Of a stretch of DNA of 64,000 nucleotides, positions 37,538 through 45,623 are shown one piece after another (positions within the stretch are counted from its first letter, which is position 1; each line of letters starts with the position of its first letter). This stretch comes from Chitinophagaceae bacterium (lineage in GTDB: Bacteria > Bacteroidota > Bacteroidia > Chitinophagales > Chitinophagaceae). The position numbers were made by a program, and so were the translations under genes. The notes beneath the pieces are model-generated. The model was not told the origin of the DNA. It worked only from the letters and a program-made list of their open reading frames with translations, and searched no databases. The stretch spans positions 142,038 through 206,037 of the forward strand of contig CANFKC010000001.1 in the NCBI GenBank assembly GCA_947447265.1, written 5' to 3'.

Positions 37538-39736
37538 ATGATGAAACAATTACTCTTCTGCTTTTCGCTATTACTGGCTTCAGTTACCGCGATAGCGCAG
37601 GATAGCTTTACCTGCAGGGCGCAAAGGTATATTGCCCAATATTCATGCTACGCAATGACCGAACAGAAGCGCTGCGGCGTGCCGGCATCTGTAACACTGG
37701 CGCAGGGCGTACTGGAAACAGAAGCAGGCAAAAGCGAACTGGTATCGCTGGCCAACAACCACTTTGGCATTAAATGTAAAAACGACTATCAGGGCCCCAA
37801 AGTATACCATGATGACGACAGGCCGCAGGAGTGCTTTAAAATGTACCGCAGTGCCGAAGATTCTTATAAAGATCATTCTGACTACCTGAAAAGAAACAGG
37901 CGTTACGAACCGCTATTTAACTACCACCCTACCGACTACACTAATTGGGCCAAGGGCTTGAAGAAATGCGGCTATGCGACTAACCCTATTTACGCACAAC
38001 GCCTCATTAAAATAATAGAAGATTTTAACCTGCAGGAGTATACGCTGAAGGCGCTAGATAACACCACGCCGGAGCAGGCTTTACTTGTTGCGGCAAACCC
38101 GCTGCCGGATACCAAGGACACTAGCAAAACAGTGCAAGTAGCTGAAACGCCAAAACCTAGAAAAGAAATATTACTGGCGGCACAACCAAAGGCATTTGCA
38201 GCTATGCAGGCGGCCGATACCACTAAGAAACCTGCACCAGCGCCAACAGCTGATGCTGCTAAAAACGACGCACCTGTAGCAGCGGCGGCAGTAACTCCGG
38301 TAGCAGCACACCCGGTAGTTACCGATAGTGCAAAACCCGCACCAGTAGCACCTGTGGCACCCAACCTGGCAGGCGATGTGAAATTTGACAGCGGCAAGGT
38401 TATAGTTATGAATGGTCTGAAAGCCTTCTATGCCAACAAAGGCGAAATGTTGCTGCAATACGCGGTTAAATACAAAATCCGCTACCAGAAGTTACTGGAA
38501 ATAAACGAACTGCCTGATGCACCTTTAACTGCAAACACCCTGGTGTATCTTGAAAAGAAACACAACGAAGGCACACACGCCAAACATACTGTAAAAGAGG
38601 GGGAAACATTGTTTATGATAGCGCAGGAAGAAGGCATTGTTTTAAAGCGCCTTTTAACGCTCAACATGCTTGACCAAAATGATGAGCCTGCAATTGGCAC
38701 AATACTGGAATTACAAAATGGTGCCACCCGCAAACCAGCGCTCAGAGCCACTCCAGCGCCTGACCTGACCACCACTAACAATCGTTCTTTTGTGCAGCCG
38801 ACCCCACCTGATGCGTTTGTTCAGGTTACACATGCAGCACCGGCGGATACAACAAAAGCAATTGTAAAAAAAGAAGTGAACCGCGACACTTACGTAACAA
38901 CAATACACACGACTATTGATTCCGGAGCGAGAACTGAAACTGTGCCAGCAAAGCCGATGGAACCAGCACCGGTAAAAAATGAAGTGGCCCAGGTTACCAC
39001 AGACACTGTAAAGGACGAATTAGCTAGCTTGAAAGCAAAGCTGGATAAAGTGGTATACCCTGAAGATAACAGCCAGGTAAAAAAGGACAAGCCTGTAAAA
39101 TCAGAGCCTATTATTTTATCGCCGATTGACGACAGGCCGGTTAAACCAAAAAAAGAGCCAAAACAAAAACCTGTAGTAGCCGCGGCTGCAGCAGGCGATG
39201 ATTTTTACACTGTTAAGAAAGGCGACAACCTTTTTAAAATTGCCGAGAGTAATAACACAACTGTTGCCGCTATTCTTGCCGTGAATGACATTGAAGCCGA
39301 TGAATTGCACCTCGGCCAGAAGCTGCGCATGCCAGGCACAGATGAACCTGTTCGTAAAACGAAACCAGCAGCCCATGTTGCAGCGGAACCAAAAACTGCA
39401 AAATACTATACCGTAAAGAAGGGTGATAACCTTTCAAACATCGCAGAAAACAATAACACTACTGTAGCCGCTATACTTGCCGTGAATGATATAGATGCTG
39501 ACGACCTGCATTTAGGCCAGAAGCTGCACATGCCCGGCGCTGATGAAGCAACACACAAAGCAAAACCAGCCCATGCGGCAACGGAAAGTAAAACCGCAAA
39601 ATACTATACAGTAAAGAATGGTGACAACCTTTCTAACATCGCCAAAAGGCAACATACTACCATAAAAGAAATTGTAAGGCTGAACAAAATTGATGCTGAC
39701 GAGCTGCATCTCGGACAGCAGTTACGTTTAAAATAA
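37538..39736 (+). CDS. Secreted glucosaminidase with multiple LysM domains
   Basis: This 732-residue protein has a signal peptide (MMKQLLFCFSLLLASVTAIAQ) and a glucosaminidase domain (about 25-170; LAQGVLETEAGKSEL, NNHFGIKC, YATNPIYAQRLI). It should cut the glycan strands of peptidoglycan. Low-complexity alanine/proline/lysine linkers separate at least four LysM modules: one near 345-390 and three at the C-terminus (about 550 on). The three end modules share YTVKKGDNL and LHLGQKL almost exactly. A weaker LysM-like stretch precedes the first. It is first in a tight operon with hpt (3-bp gap), the MmcQ/YdeI fusion and aroE. Confidence 0.9.
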   Translation: MMKQLLFCFSLLLASVTAIAQDSFTCRAQRYIAQYSCYAMTEQKRCGVPASVTLAQGVLETEAGKSELVSLANNHFGIKCKNDYQGPKVYHDDDRPQECFKMYRSAEDSYKDHSDYLKRNRRYEPLFNYHPTDYTNWAKGLKKCGYATNPIYAQRLIKIIEDFNLQEYTLKALDNTTPEQALLVAANPLPDTKDTSKTVQVAETPKPRKEILLAAQPKAFAAMQAADTTKKPAPAPTADAAKNDAPVAAAAVTPVAAHPVVTDSAKPAPVAPVAPNLAGDVKFDSGKVIVMNGLKAFYANKGEMLLQYAVKYKIRYQKLLEINELPDAPLTANTLVYLEKKHNEGTHAKHTVKEGETLFMIAQEEGIVLKRLLTLNMLDQNDEPAIGTILELQNGATRKPALRATPAPDLTTTNNRSFVQPTPPDAFVQVTHAAPADTTKAIVKKEVNRDTYVTTIHTTIDSGARTETVPAKPMEPAPVKNEVAQVTTDTVKDELASLKAKLDKVVYPEDNSQVKKDKPVKSEPIILSPIDDRPVKPKKEPKQKPVVAAAAAGDDFYTVKKGDNLFKIAESNNTTVAAILAVNDIEADELHLGQKLRMPGTDEPVRKTKPAAHVAAEPKTAKYYTVKKGDNLSNIAENNNTTVAAILAVNDIDADDLHLGQKLHMPGADEATHKAKPAHAATESKTAKYYTVKNGDNLSNIAKRQHTTIKEIVRLNKIDADELHLGQQLRLK

Positions 39737-39739
39737 TAG

Positions 39740-40324
39740 ATGCGGCACAGCCCGCAGCATTACAGCAAACCAGCAAAAAAACTAAACGCAGTGGCAGAAA
39801 TTCAAATTCACGACAAGGTATTTGTATCCTTTATTTCAAAAGAAAAAATCAATGCCAGGCTTGCTGAGCTGGCTGCACAGATCAATGCTGATTATGCGGG
39901 TAAAAATCCCATCGTCATCGGTATTTTAAATGGCTCCTTCATTTTTGCCGCTGATATTTTTCGCCTGCTGACCATAGAAGCAGAAATATCATTTATTAAG
40001 CTTGCCTCTTACAAAGGCACCTCATCAACCGGCAATGTGGTAACAGCTATCGGGCTTGAAGAAACCCTGAAAGGCCGCCACGTAATTATTGTGGAAGACA
40101 TTATTGATACCGGAAAAACACTGCATTCTTTTTTACCTGAACTGCATAACCGCCAGGCGGCATCAGTAAAAATAGCGACCTTCCTTTCAAAGCCTGAAGC
40201 GCTGAAATATGAGGTTAAAGCCGACTACTGCGCATTTGAAATTGAGAACAAATTTGTAGTTGGTTATGGCCTTGACTATGATGGTTTAGGCAGGAATATT
40301 CCTGAGTTGTACGTGCTGAAGTAA
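39740..40324 (+). CDS. hpt: Hypoxanthine phosphoribosyltransferase
   Basis: This 194-residue protein has the PRPP motif VIIVEDIIDTGKT and the purine-site loop GYGLDYDGLGRN. It salvages hypoxanthine (and probably guanine) to nucleotides. The ATG at 39740 adds a basic 17-residue extension. A GTG at 39791 would give 177 residues, the usual family length, and may be the true start. It sits 3 bp after the LysM gene and 10 bp before the next gene. Confidence 0.92.
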   Translation: MRHSPQHYSKPAKKLNAVAEIQIHDKVFVSFISKEKINARLAELAAQINADYAGKNPIVIGILNGSFIFAADIFRLLTIEAEISFIKLASYKGTSSTGNVVTAIGLEETLKGRHVIIVEDIIDTGKTLHSFLPELHNRQAASVKIATFLSKPEALKYEVKADYCAFEIENKFVVGYGLDYDGLGRNIPELYVLK

Positions 40325-40334
40325 ACTACCATTT

Positions 40335-41261
40335 ATGGCAACTGCAGATGCATTCCGAAAGCTGGCATTAGCCTTTCCCGAGGCTACTGAAGAGCCACAC
40401 TTTGAAAAGACATCTTTCAGAGTGCGGAAGAAAATATTCGCTACTATGGCCGCTGATAAAAAGCAGGCTATGGTGATGCTGCCAGTAGTAGAACAATCTG
40501 TTTTCTGCGAAATAGACAAAGCAATTATTTACCCCGTGACCGGCCATTGGGGTAAAATGGGCTGCACCATTTTTGAACTGCCTAAAGTGGCTCAAGACAT
40601 ACTTAAAGAGGCACTTACCGCCGCGTACATTAAAGTGGCACCCAAGGCGCTTACCGCAATAATAAACGGCAGCGCCGCAACACCTGAAGACGATCCGCAC
40701 ACTTACTTTGCTACACCGGCTGAATTTAGAAAATGGCTGGAAAAGAACCACGAAAAGAAGACGGAGTTAATAGTTGGATTTCATAAAGTTGGTAGCGGAA
40801 AGCCGAGCATCACCTGGCCCGAATCGGTAGACCAGGCGCTGTGTTTTGGGTGGATAGATGGTATAAGGCGTAATATTGATAAAGACAGTTACAGCATCCG
40901 TTTTACGCCACGCAAAGCCAGCGGCATCTGGAGTGCGGTGAACCTGAAAAAAATAGAAGAACTGACCGAAAAAGGGTTGATGCAACCTGCCGGAATTGCT
41001 GTTTATAATAAACGGCAGGAAAGCAGGTCGAAAATATACAGCCATGAAATTGCGCCCGTTGCTTTGAGCCAAGAATTTCTGGAAAAGCTACAGGGAAACG
41101 AAGCCGCATGGAGTTATTTTCAGGCGAAGCCGGCATCGTATCGCAACCCTGCAACTAATTGGGTAATGGGCGCGAAGCAGGAAGCAACACGGCTGAAGCG
41201 GCTGAATGAACTGATAACAGATTCCGCAGCCGGCAGGAAAATTAAATTGCTCAACTACTAA
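40335..41261 (+). CDS. Fusion of MmcQ/YjbR-like and YdeI/OmpD-associated-like domains
   Basis: This is one 308-residue frame with two parts. Residues about 1-110 match the MmcQ/YjbR fold (FRKLALAFPEATEEPHF, KMGCTIFEL). Residues about 115-308 match the YdeI family (YFATPAEFRKWLEKNH, DQALCFGWIDGI, FTPRKASGIWS). Neither family has a firmly known reaction; MmcQ/YjbR has been called DNA-binding. The two are more often separate proteins. It lies 10 bp after hpt and 2 bp before aroE. Confidence 0.8.
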   Translation: MATADAFRKLALAFPEATEEPHFEKTSFRVRKKIFATMAADKKQAMVMLPVVEQSVFCEIDKAIIYPVTGHWGKMGCTIFELPKVAQDILKEALTAAYIKVAPKALTAIINGSAATPEDDPHTYFATPAEFRKWLEKNHEKKTELIVGFHKVGSGKPSITWPESVDQALCFGWIDGIRRNIDKDSYSIRFTPRKASGIWSAVNLKKIEELTEKGLMQPAGIAVYNKRQESRSKIYSHEIAPVALSQEFLEKLQGNEAAWSYFQAKPASYRNPATNWVMGAKQEATRLKRLNELITDSAAGRKIKLLNY

Positions 41262-41263
41262 AC

Positions 41264-42001
41264 ATGCCAGCAACCTACGGACTTATCGGATACCCGCTCA
41301 CGCATTCTTTTTCGCCTGGCTATTTCGCAAAGAAATTTGCGGCCAATAAAATAGACGCAGCGTATAATTTATTTCCTTTAGCAGACATTCAATCCTTCCC
41401 ACAGTTATTGGCCGCTACAGAGGGCCTTAAAGGCCTGAATGTAACGATACCGCATAAAGCCGCTATAATGCCATTTTTAAGTGCCATAGACCCCGTTGCG
41501 GCTGCAATAGGCGCAGTCAATTGCATTAACATCAGCGAGGGCGTAACGACAGGCTATAATACCGATGCAAGCGGGTTTGAAAACAGTCTTCATCCCCTAC
41601 TGAAACCTCACCATGATAAGGCACTGGTACTAGGTAATGGAGGCGCATCAAAAGCAGTTATTTACACCCTTAAAAAATTGGGCATCGCGTGCACTGTGGT
41701 TTCGCGCAATGCGGGTGAGGAAACATTGTTTTATACTGATATTACGGCCGAGACGATTAGCGAAAACACGCTTATCATTAATACTACGCCGCTTGGCATG
41801 TACCCGGTAGTTGATGAATATCCGCACATACCCTATGCAGCTATCTGTAGCAGGCATCTGCTTTACGACCTGATCTATAACCCCGAAGAAACACGCTTCT
41901 TAAGCCTGGGCAAAGCGAAAGGTGCTGCCATTAAGAATGGTTTAGAAATGCTGCACCTTCAAGCAGAAGCAAGCTGGGATATCTGGAATGCAAAAGAATA
42001 A
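41264..42001 (+). CDS. aroE: Shikimate dehydrogenase
   Basis: This 245-residue protein reduces 3-dehydroshikimate to shikimate with NADPH. It carries the substrate motif SFSPGYFAKKF, the catalytic lysine in NVTIPHKAAI, NTDASGF and the NADP loop LGNGGASKAV. It is somewhat shorter than E. coli AroE but complete. It ends an operon whose other members are not in the same pathway. The DAHP synthase/chorismate mutase of the pathway lies 2.3 kb away on the other strand. Confidence 0.95.
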   Translation: MPATYGLIGYPLTHSFSPGYFAKKFAANKIDAAYNLFPLADIQSFPQLLAATEGLKGLNVTIPHKAAIMPFLSAIDPVAAAIGAVNCINISEGVTTGYNTDASGFENSLHPLLKPHHDKALVLGNGGASKAVIYTLKKLGIACTVVSRNAGEETLFYTDITAETISENTLIINTTPLGMYPVVDEYPHIPYAAICSRHLLYDLIYNPEETRFLSLGKAKGAAIKNGLEMLHLQAEASWDIWNAKE

Positions 42002-42045
42002 AACCAGGGGCTAATGCATTAGCATACAATGTTAGAGTAAGTGTT

Positions 42046-42125
42046 CAACTCCTTCGGAGTTGGCATTTGAAATTCATTTACCGTGAGTTTCACTCACGGC
42101 TATTCCAAGTTAAGCCCTTCGGGCT
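42046..42125 (+). repeat. Three-hairpin element, copy 2 (well preserved)
   Basis: Three hairpins, each with a TTC tri-loop: CAACTCC/GGAGTTG (42046-42062), CCGTGAGT/ACTCACGG (42081-42099) and AGCCC/GGGCT (42113-42125). The spacers of 18 and 13 nt equal those of the copy at 2866-2944. It lies 45 bp after the aroE stop. Confidence 0.75.
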
Positions 42126-42468
42126 ATATCATTGACATCCTGGGCTTTATCCCCAGCCTTCGTCTGCAGTGCAACCAGGTGACCGCGAAGTGTTTTCAAT
42201 ATGTGAATTGCCCCTTAGGGGCTGCCGCTCTGTAGCAAAGCCATCTTTTAGGATTATGCTCCGTAAGGAGCTACCCAATAGGGGCAAAAAAATAGGGTAT
42301 CCTGCCATGCGGGAATAAACCAATTGGGTGGCACTACGGCTACCAAGCCGTTGCACAAACGGAGCATTCCATGAAATGTAGTGCAGATGTAAAAATGTGG
42401 ACAAAAATTTTTCAGCTATTGCGCGCACCTTTTAAATAGGCTTCAATGAATGAGCAAAACCTTACTTA
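42126..42468. other. Intergenic region with further palindromes
   Basis: No credible gene. Additional short hairpins follow the three-hairpin element: CTGGG/CCCAG (42140-42156), GCCCC-TTA-GGGGC (42210-42222) and GCTCC-GTAA-GGAGC (42258-42271). The region looks like non-coding repeat DNA. Confidence 0.55.
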
Positions 42469-43260
42469 CTAGCCTACAGTATAATAAACACAGGTTGTCA
42501 CAAAATTGCGCAGAAAAGGAATCCAGGTTAAAGGCGCCCATTGTTTGCGAGGCGTCAGGCCAAATTTGAATTGGTAAATAGGGTTAATAAGATAATGCTG
42601 CTTGTTAAGCACCTTTAAACCACTTTGTTTAATAATACGCTCAAACCGTTCTATTGTGATTTGCGTATCCTTAATTTCCATCTGGTCCTTTATTACAGCC
42701 TCGTCCTCTCCAGACATTCTCAGGATTGCTTTGTGTAAAGGGCGCGGCAAAATATGATAGTAAGGTATTCTGCTGGCCCACTTGGTATGGCATACCTGCT
42801 GATGGCCACCAAAAGGCATGTACCATGGCGGAAAACCAAAAAATATCTGGCCACCCGGTTTCAATAAAGTTTTTAGATAAGGAATAAATTTCTCCTGCTC
42901 GTAAACGTGCTCTATCACGTCTTTAAGAATAATTACATCAAAGTAATTCTTGAAGCGGCTTGTAAAGGCTTCATCATAAATATTCTGGCATAAAAACTCC
43001 ACCTTTCCTTCCTTCACATCTTTCTCCAACATCTCATTGGCTATGTCAATTCTTTCTGATGCCAGGTCTACGCCTACACAGATGGAACCTTTTTCCATAA
43101 AAGGTACAAGAACGCCACCTTCGCCGGTACCCACTTCCAGTACTGTTTTGCCTTTGCCCAATGGCATCGTCTTTTCTATGAATGGTAGCACATAAGCGGC
43201 TGAATTTTCAACCTGCTGATTGTAACGTACTTTATAGTCTAAGTGCTGTTTGAGCGCCAA
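42469..43260 (-). CDS. Class I SAM-dependent methyltransferase
   Basis: This 263-residue protein has the SAM motif VLEVGTGEGG near residue 42, VGVDLASERI and the post-motif IILKDVIEHV. The C-terminal half contains PPWYMPFGGHQQ, which I recall in methyltransferases near sugar or lipid genes. The substrate is unknown. The only start that keeps the whole domain is TTG at 43260, because a stop precedes it in frame without an ATG. A TAAATTTG box ends about 32 bases upstream. Confidence 0.78.
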   Translation of the reverse strand: MALKQHLDYKVRYNQQVENSAAYVLPFIEKTMPLGKGKTVLEVGTGEGGVLVPFMEKGSICVGVDLASERIDIANEMLEKDVKEGKVEFLCQNIYDEAFTSRFKNYFDVIILKDVIEHVYEQEKFIPYLKTLLKPGGQIFFGFPPWYMPFGGHQQVCHTKWASRIPYYHILPRPLHKAILRMSGEDEAVIKDQMEIKDTQITIERFERIIKQSGLKVLNKQHYLINPIYQFKFGLTPRKQWAPLTWIPFLRNFVTTCVYYTVG

Positions 43261-43292
43261 TGGTTTGAGTTTAGTTGGTCCGTTTGAAACGA

Positions 43293-43300
43293 CAAATTTA
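43293..43300 (-). promoter_or_regulatory. -7 box of the methyltransferase gene
   Basis: The reverse strand reads TAAATTTG. It overlaps the stop of the upstream gene and supports the TTG start at 43260. Confidence 0.4.
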
Positions 43301-44374
43301 CTTTTTTATTTCTTCTTCTGTAGTGCCGAGTATGGTTAATTGCCTGCGAATGCTTTCATGGTGTATTTTTTCGTAGAGGCCAACAATAAATTCCGGCGAC
43401 AAATTGTGCTTTTCAGCCCGATCTGTTGTAACCGCAACTATCTCACGCCACCGTGCCGGCTGGTATGCCGTCATGTTGCAAACCTTCTTTACTTCACCTA
43501 TCTGCGAACTGATTTCCAATCGTTTAGCCAACAGATCAATCACTTCAGCATCAACTGCATCCATCAACTGGCGCAGGTATTCGAGTTGCACCTGGCTGCT
43601 CATATCACTGGTCGATTCCGTTCTTACTATCAGGTTAGCCAGTATTTCGCCGAGCCTTGCCGGTGTTATTTGTTGCTTTGCATCGCTCATGGCCTCATCC
43701 GGGTTCGGATGCGTTTCTATCATCAGTCCATCAAAATGCATATCCATAGCTTTCTGGGCTACCTCAGCTATAAGGCTCCTGCTACCGGTAATATGGCTGG
43801 GGTCGCAAATAATAGCCAGTTCCGGCAAACGTCTTTTTAATTCAATAGGTATGGGCCAGTTGGGCTGGTTCCGGTAGCCAACTGATGAACTATAGCCTGA
43901 AAATCCCCGGTGTATGGCTGCCACATCTTCAATCCCTACTTTTTCAAACCTTTCTATCGCGCCCATCCAAAGCTCAATATCGGGGTTAACAGGGTTTTTC
44001 ACCATAACCGGCACATTTGTTCCGCGAAGGGCATCGGCAAGTTTTTGCACCTGGAAAGGATTTACTGTAGTGCGGGCACCTATCCACAATACATCAGCGC
44101 CATAAGATAGTGCGAGTTCAATGTGCGCAGGTTCGGCAACCTCTACTGTAAATTTAATACCGTATTGTCTCTTCGCCTCCTGCAACCAACTGAGCGCCTC
44201 GGCGCCATAACCTTCAAAAGAGCCGGGGCGGGTACGAGGCTTCCACACACCTGCCCTGAAAAGATGAATATTTAACGGGGCCAACCCTGCCGCGGTTTCC
44301 AACACCTGTTCCTGACTTTCGGCACTACATGGCCCGGCAATTAAAAATGGCTTATCCGTATTAAAAAATGACAT
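43298..44374 (-). CDS. Bifunctional DAHP synthase / chorismate mutase
   Basis: This 358-residue protein joins an N-terminal KDO8P-type DAHP synthase (LIAGPCSAES, RAGVWKPRTRPGSFEG, IICDPSHITGS) to a C-terminal AroQ chorismate mutase (about 265-358). The first domain starts the shikimate pathway; the second turns chorismate to prephenate. The fusion is well known in Bacteroidota and lets prephenate-pathway products control entry. A -7 box four bases before the ATG predicts a nearly leaderless mRNA. Confidence 0.95.
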   Translation of the reverse strand: MSFFNTDKPFLIAGPCSAESQEQVLETAAGLAPLNIHLFRAGVWKPRTRPGSFEGYGAEALSWLQEAKRQYGIKFTVEVAEPAHIELALSYGADVLWIGARTTVNPFQVQKLADALRGTNVPVMVKNPVNPDIELWMGAIERFEKVGIEDVAAIHRGFSGYSSSVGYRNQPNWPIPIELKRRLPELAIICDPSHITGSRSLIAEVAQKAMDMHFDGLMIETHPNPDEAMSDAKQQITPARLGEILANLIVRTESTSDMSSQVQLEYLRQLMDAVDAEVIDLLAKRLEISSQIGEVKKVCNMTAYQPARWREIVAVTTDRAEKHNLSPEFIVGLYEKIHHESIRRQLTILGTTEEEIKK

Positions 44375-44378
44375 ACTG

Positions 44379-44386
44379 CAAAAGTA
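44379..44386 (-). promoter_or_regulatory. -7 box of DAHP synthase/chorismate mutase
   Basis: The reverse strand reads TACTTTTG, then CAGT and the ATG. Confidence 0.5.
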
Positions 44387-44613
44387 CTGGCTAAACTGCT
44401 TAATTACCTCAAACCTGTAATGATTATACTTTATTGGTGCATATAGAAAGTTAATGAAGTGAGCTGAGACGATTACCTCTCAAAGCGCTGGCTTTAGCTA
44501 TTTGCATTACATGCCAATGTTATAACAATTTAAAGTGCGCATGTAACAACTTGGTATCTTATTTACGCATCTTTGCATTGCCTGCTGCGCAGGATAATCT
44601 CAATCTGATTGCT

Positions 44614-45420
44614 ATGAAAAAATTTATATTTTACTTCTGCCTTGTAACGTTATTCGCATCGGCACCGATTTTATATTCCTGCCATAAAAACGCAAATGGC
44701 CGCAATACTTTAAACCTGGTCGATGATGCAACGGTGCTCTCACTTTCAAGCCAGCAGTACAGCACGTTTATCGCAACCAATCCGCCTATCACCGGCACCC
44801 CGGCAGCATTAATGGTGCAGCGCGTGGGCAGCAGGTTAACATCCGCTGTTCAAACCTACCTGAGCGGGAAGGGCCAGGCAAACTTAATTGATAACTATCA
44901 GTGGGAATTTAACCTGGTGGGTAATAGTGAAGTCAACGCCTGGTGCCTGCCGGGCGGCAAGATTGTAGTATATACGGGCATTCTTCCATTAGTACAAAAT
45001 GATACTGACCTTGCCGTGGTTATGGGGCATGAAATTTCGCATGCGATACTCAAACACGGTAATGAGCGGATGAGCGAACAATTGATTGTGCAATATGGTG
45101 GCGCCGCATTGTCTGTTTTATTATCATCAAAGCCAGCTGAAACGCAACAACTATTCAATAGCGCTTATGGTATTAGCAGCACGCTGGGCGTACTCGCTTT
45201 TTCCCGTAAGCAGGAAAATGAAGCAGACGAAAGTGGTTTATACATAATGGCTACTGCTGGCTATAACCCTAATGCAGCGATAGGCTTTTGGGAACGTATG
45301 AAGGCACAAAGCGGAGGCTCGTCAGTGCCTGCTTTCTTAAGCACACACCCCAGCGACGATACCCGTATACAGAATATTAAGGACCTGATGCCGAAGGCAT
45401 TAGCTTATTACCACCCGTAG
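44614..45420 (+). CDS. M48-family zinc metallopeptidase lipoprotein
   Basis: This 268-residue protein has a lipoprotein signal ending in LYSC and the zinc motif HEISH (H139, E140, H143), with the third ligand in ENEAD. It resembles BepA/LoiP-type periplasmic M48 peptidases that act on misassembled envelope proteins. The frame is open from 44551, but the ATG at 44614 starts the signal peptide. A CATCTTTGCA near 44568 resembles the -7 box. Confidence 0.88.
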   Translation: MKKFIFYFCLVTLFASAPILYSCHKNANGRNTLNLVDDATVLSLSSQQYSTFIATNPPITGTPAALMVQRVGSRLTSAVQTYLSGKGQANLIDNYQWEFNLVGNSEVNAWCLPGGKIVVYTGILPLVQNDTDLAVVMGHEISHAILKHGNERMSEQLIVQYGGAALSVLLSSKPAETQQLFNSAYGISSTLGVLAFSRKQENEADESGLYIMATAGYNPNAAIGFWERMKAQSGGSSVPAFLSTHPSDDTRIQNIKDLMPKALAYYHP

Positions 45421-45623
45421 GATGACGTCAATAAGCAAGGGCGCAAAGCCGCATGCCAGAAATAATACAATATTTAAGAGGTGCAACTAAAAAAACTGGA
45501 AAACCTTCGGTCAATTGGATTTCACCCCCGGTTTCTGCTAACAATTGTCACGGCTGCTAGTGGGCATAATTTAAAACCACTACCACCATTACCTATCTAT
45601 ATCGCCGTGTAATTTATGGCGTA

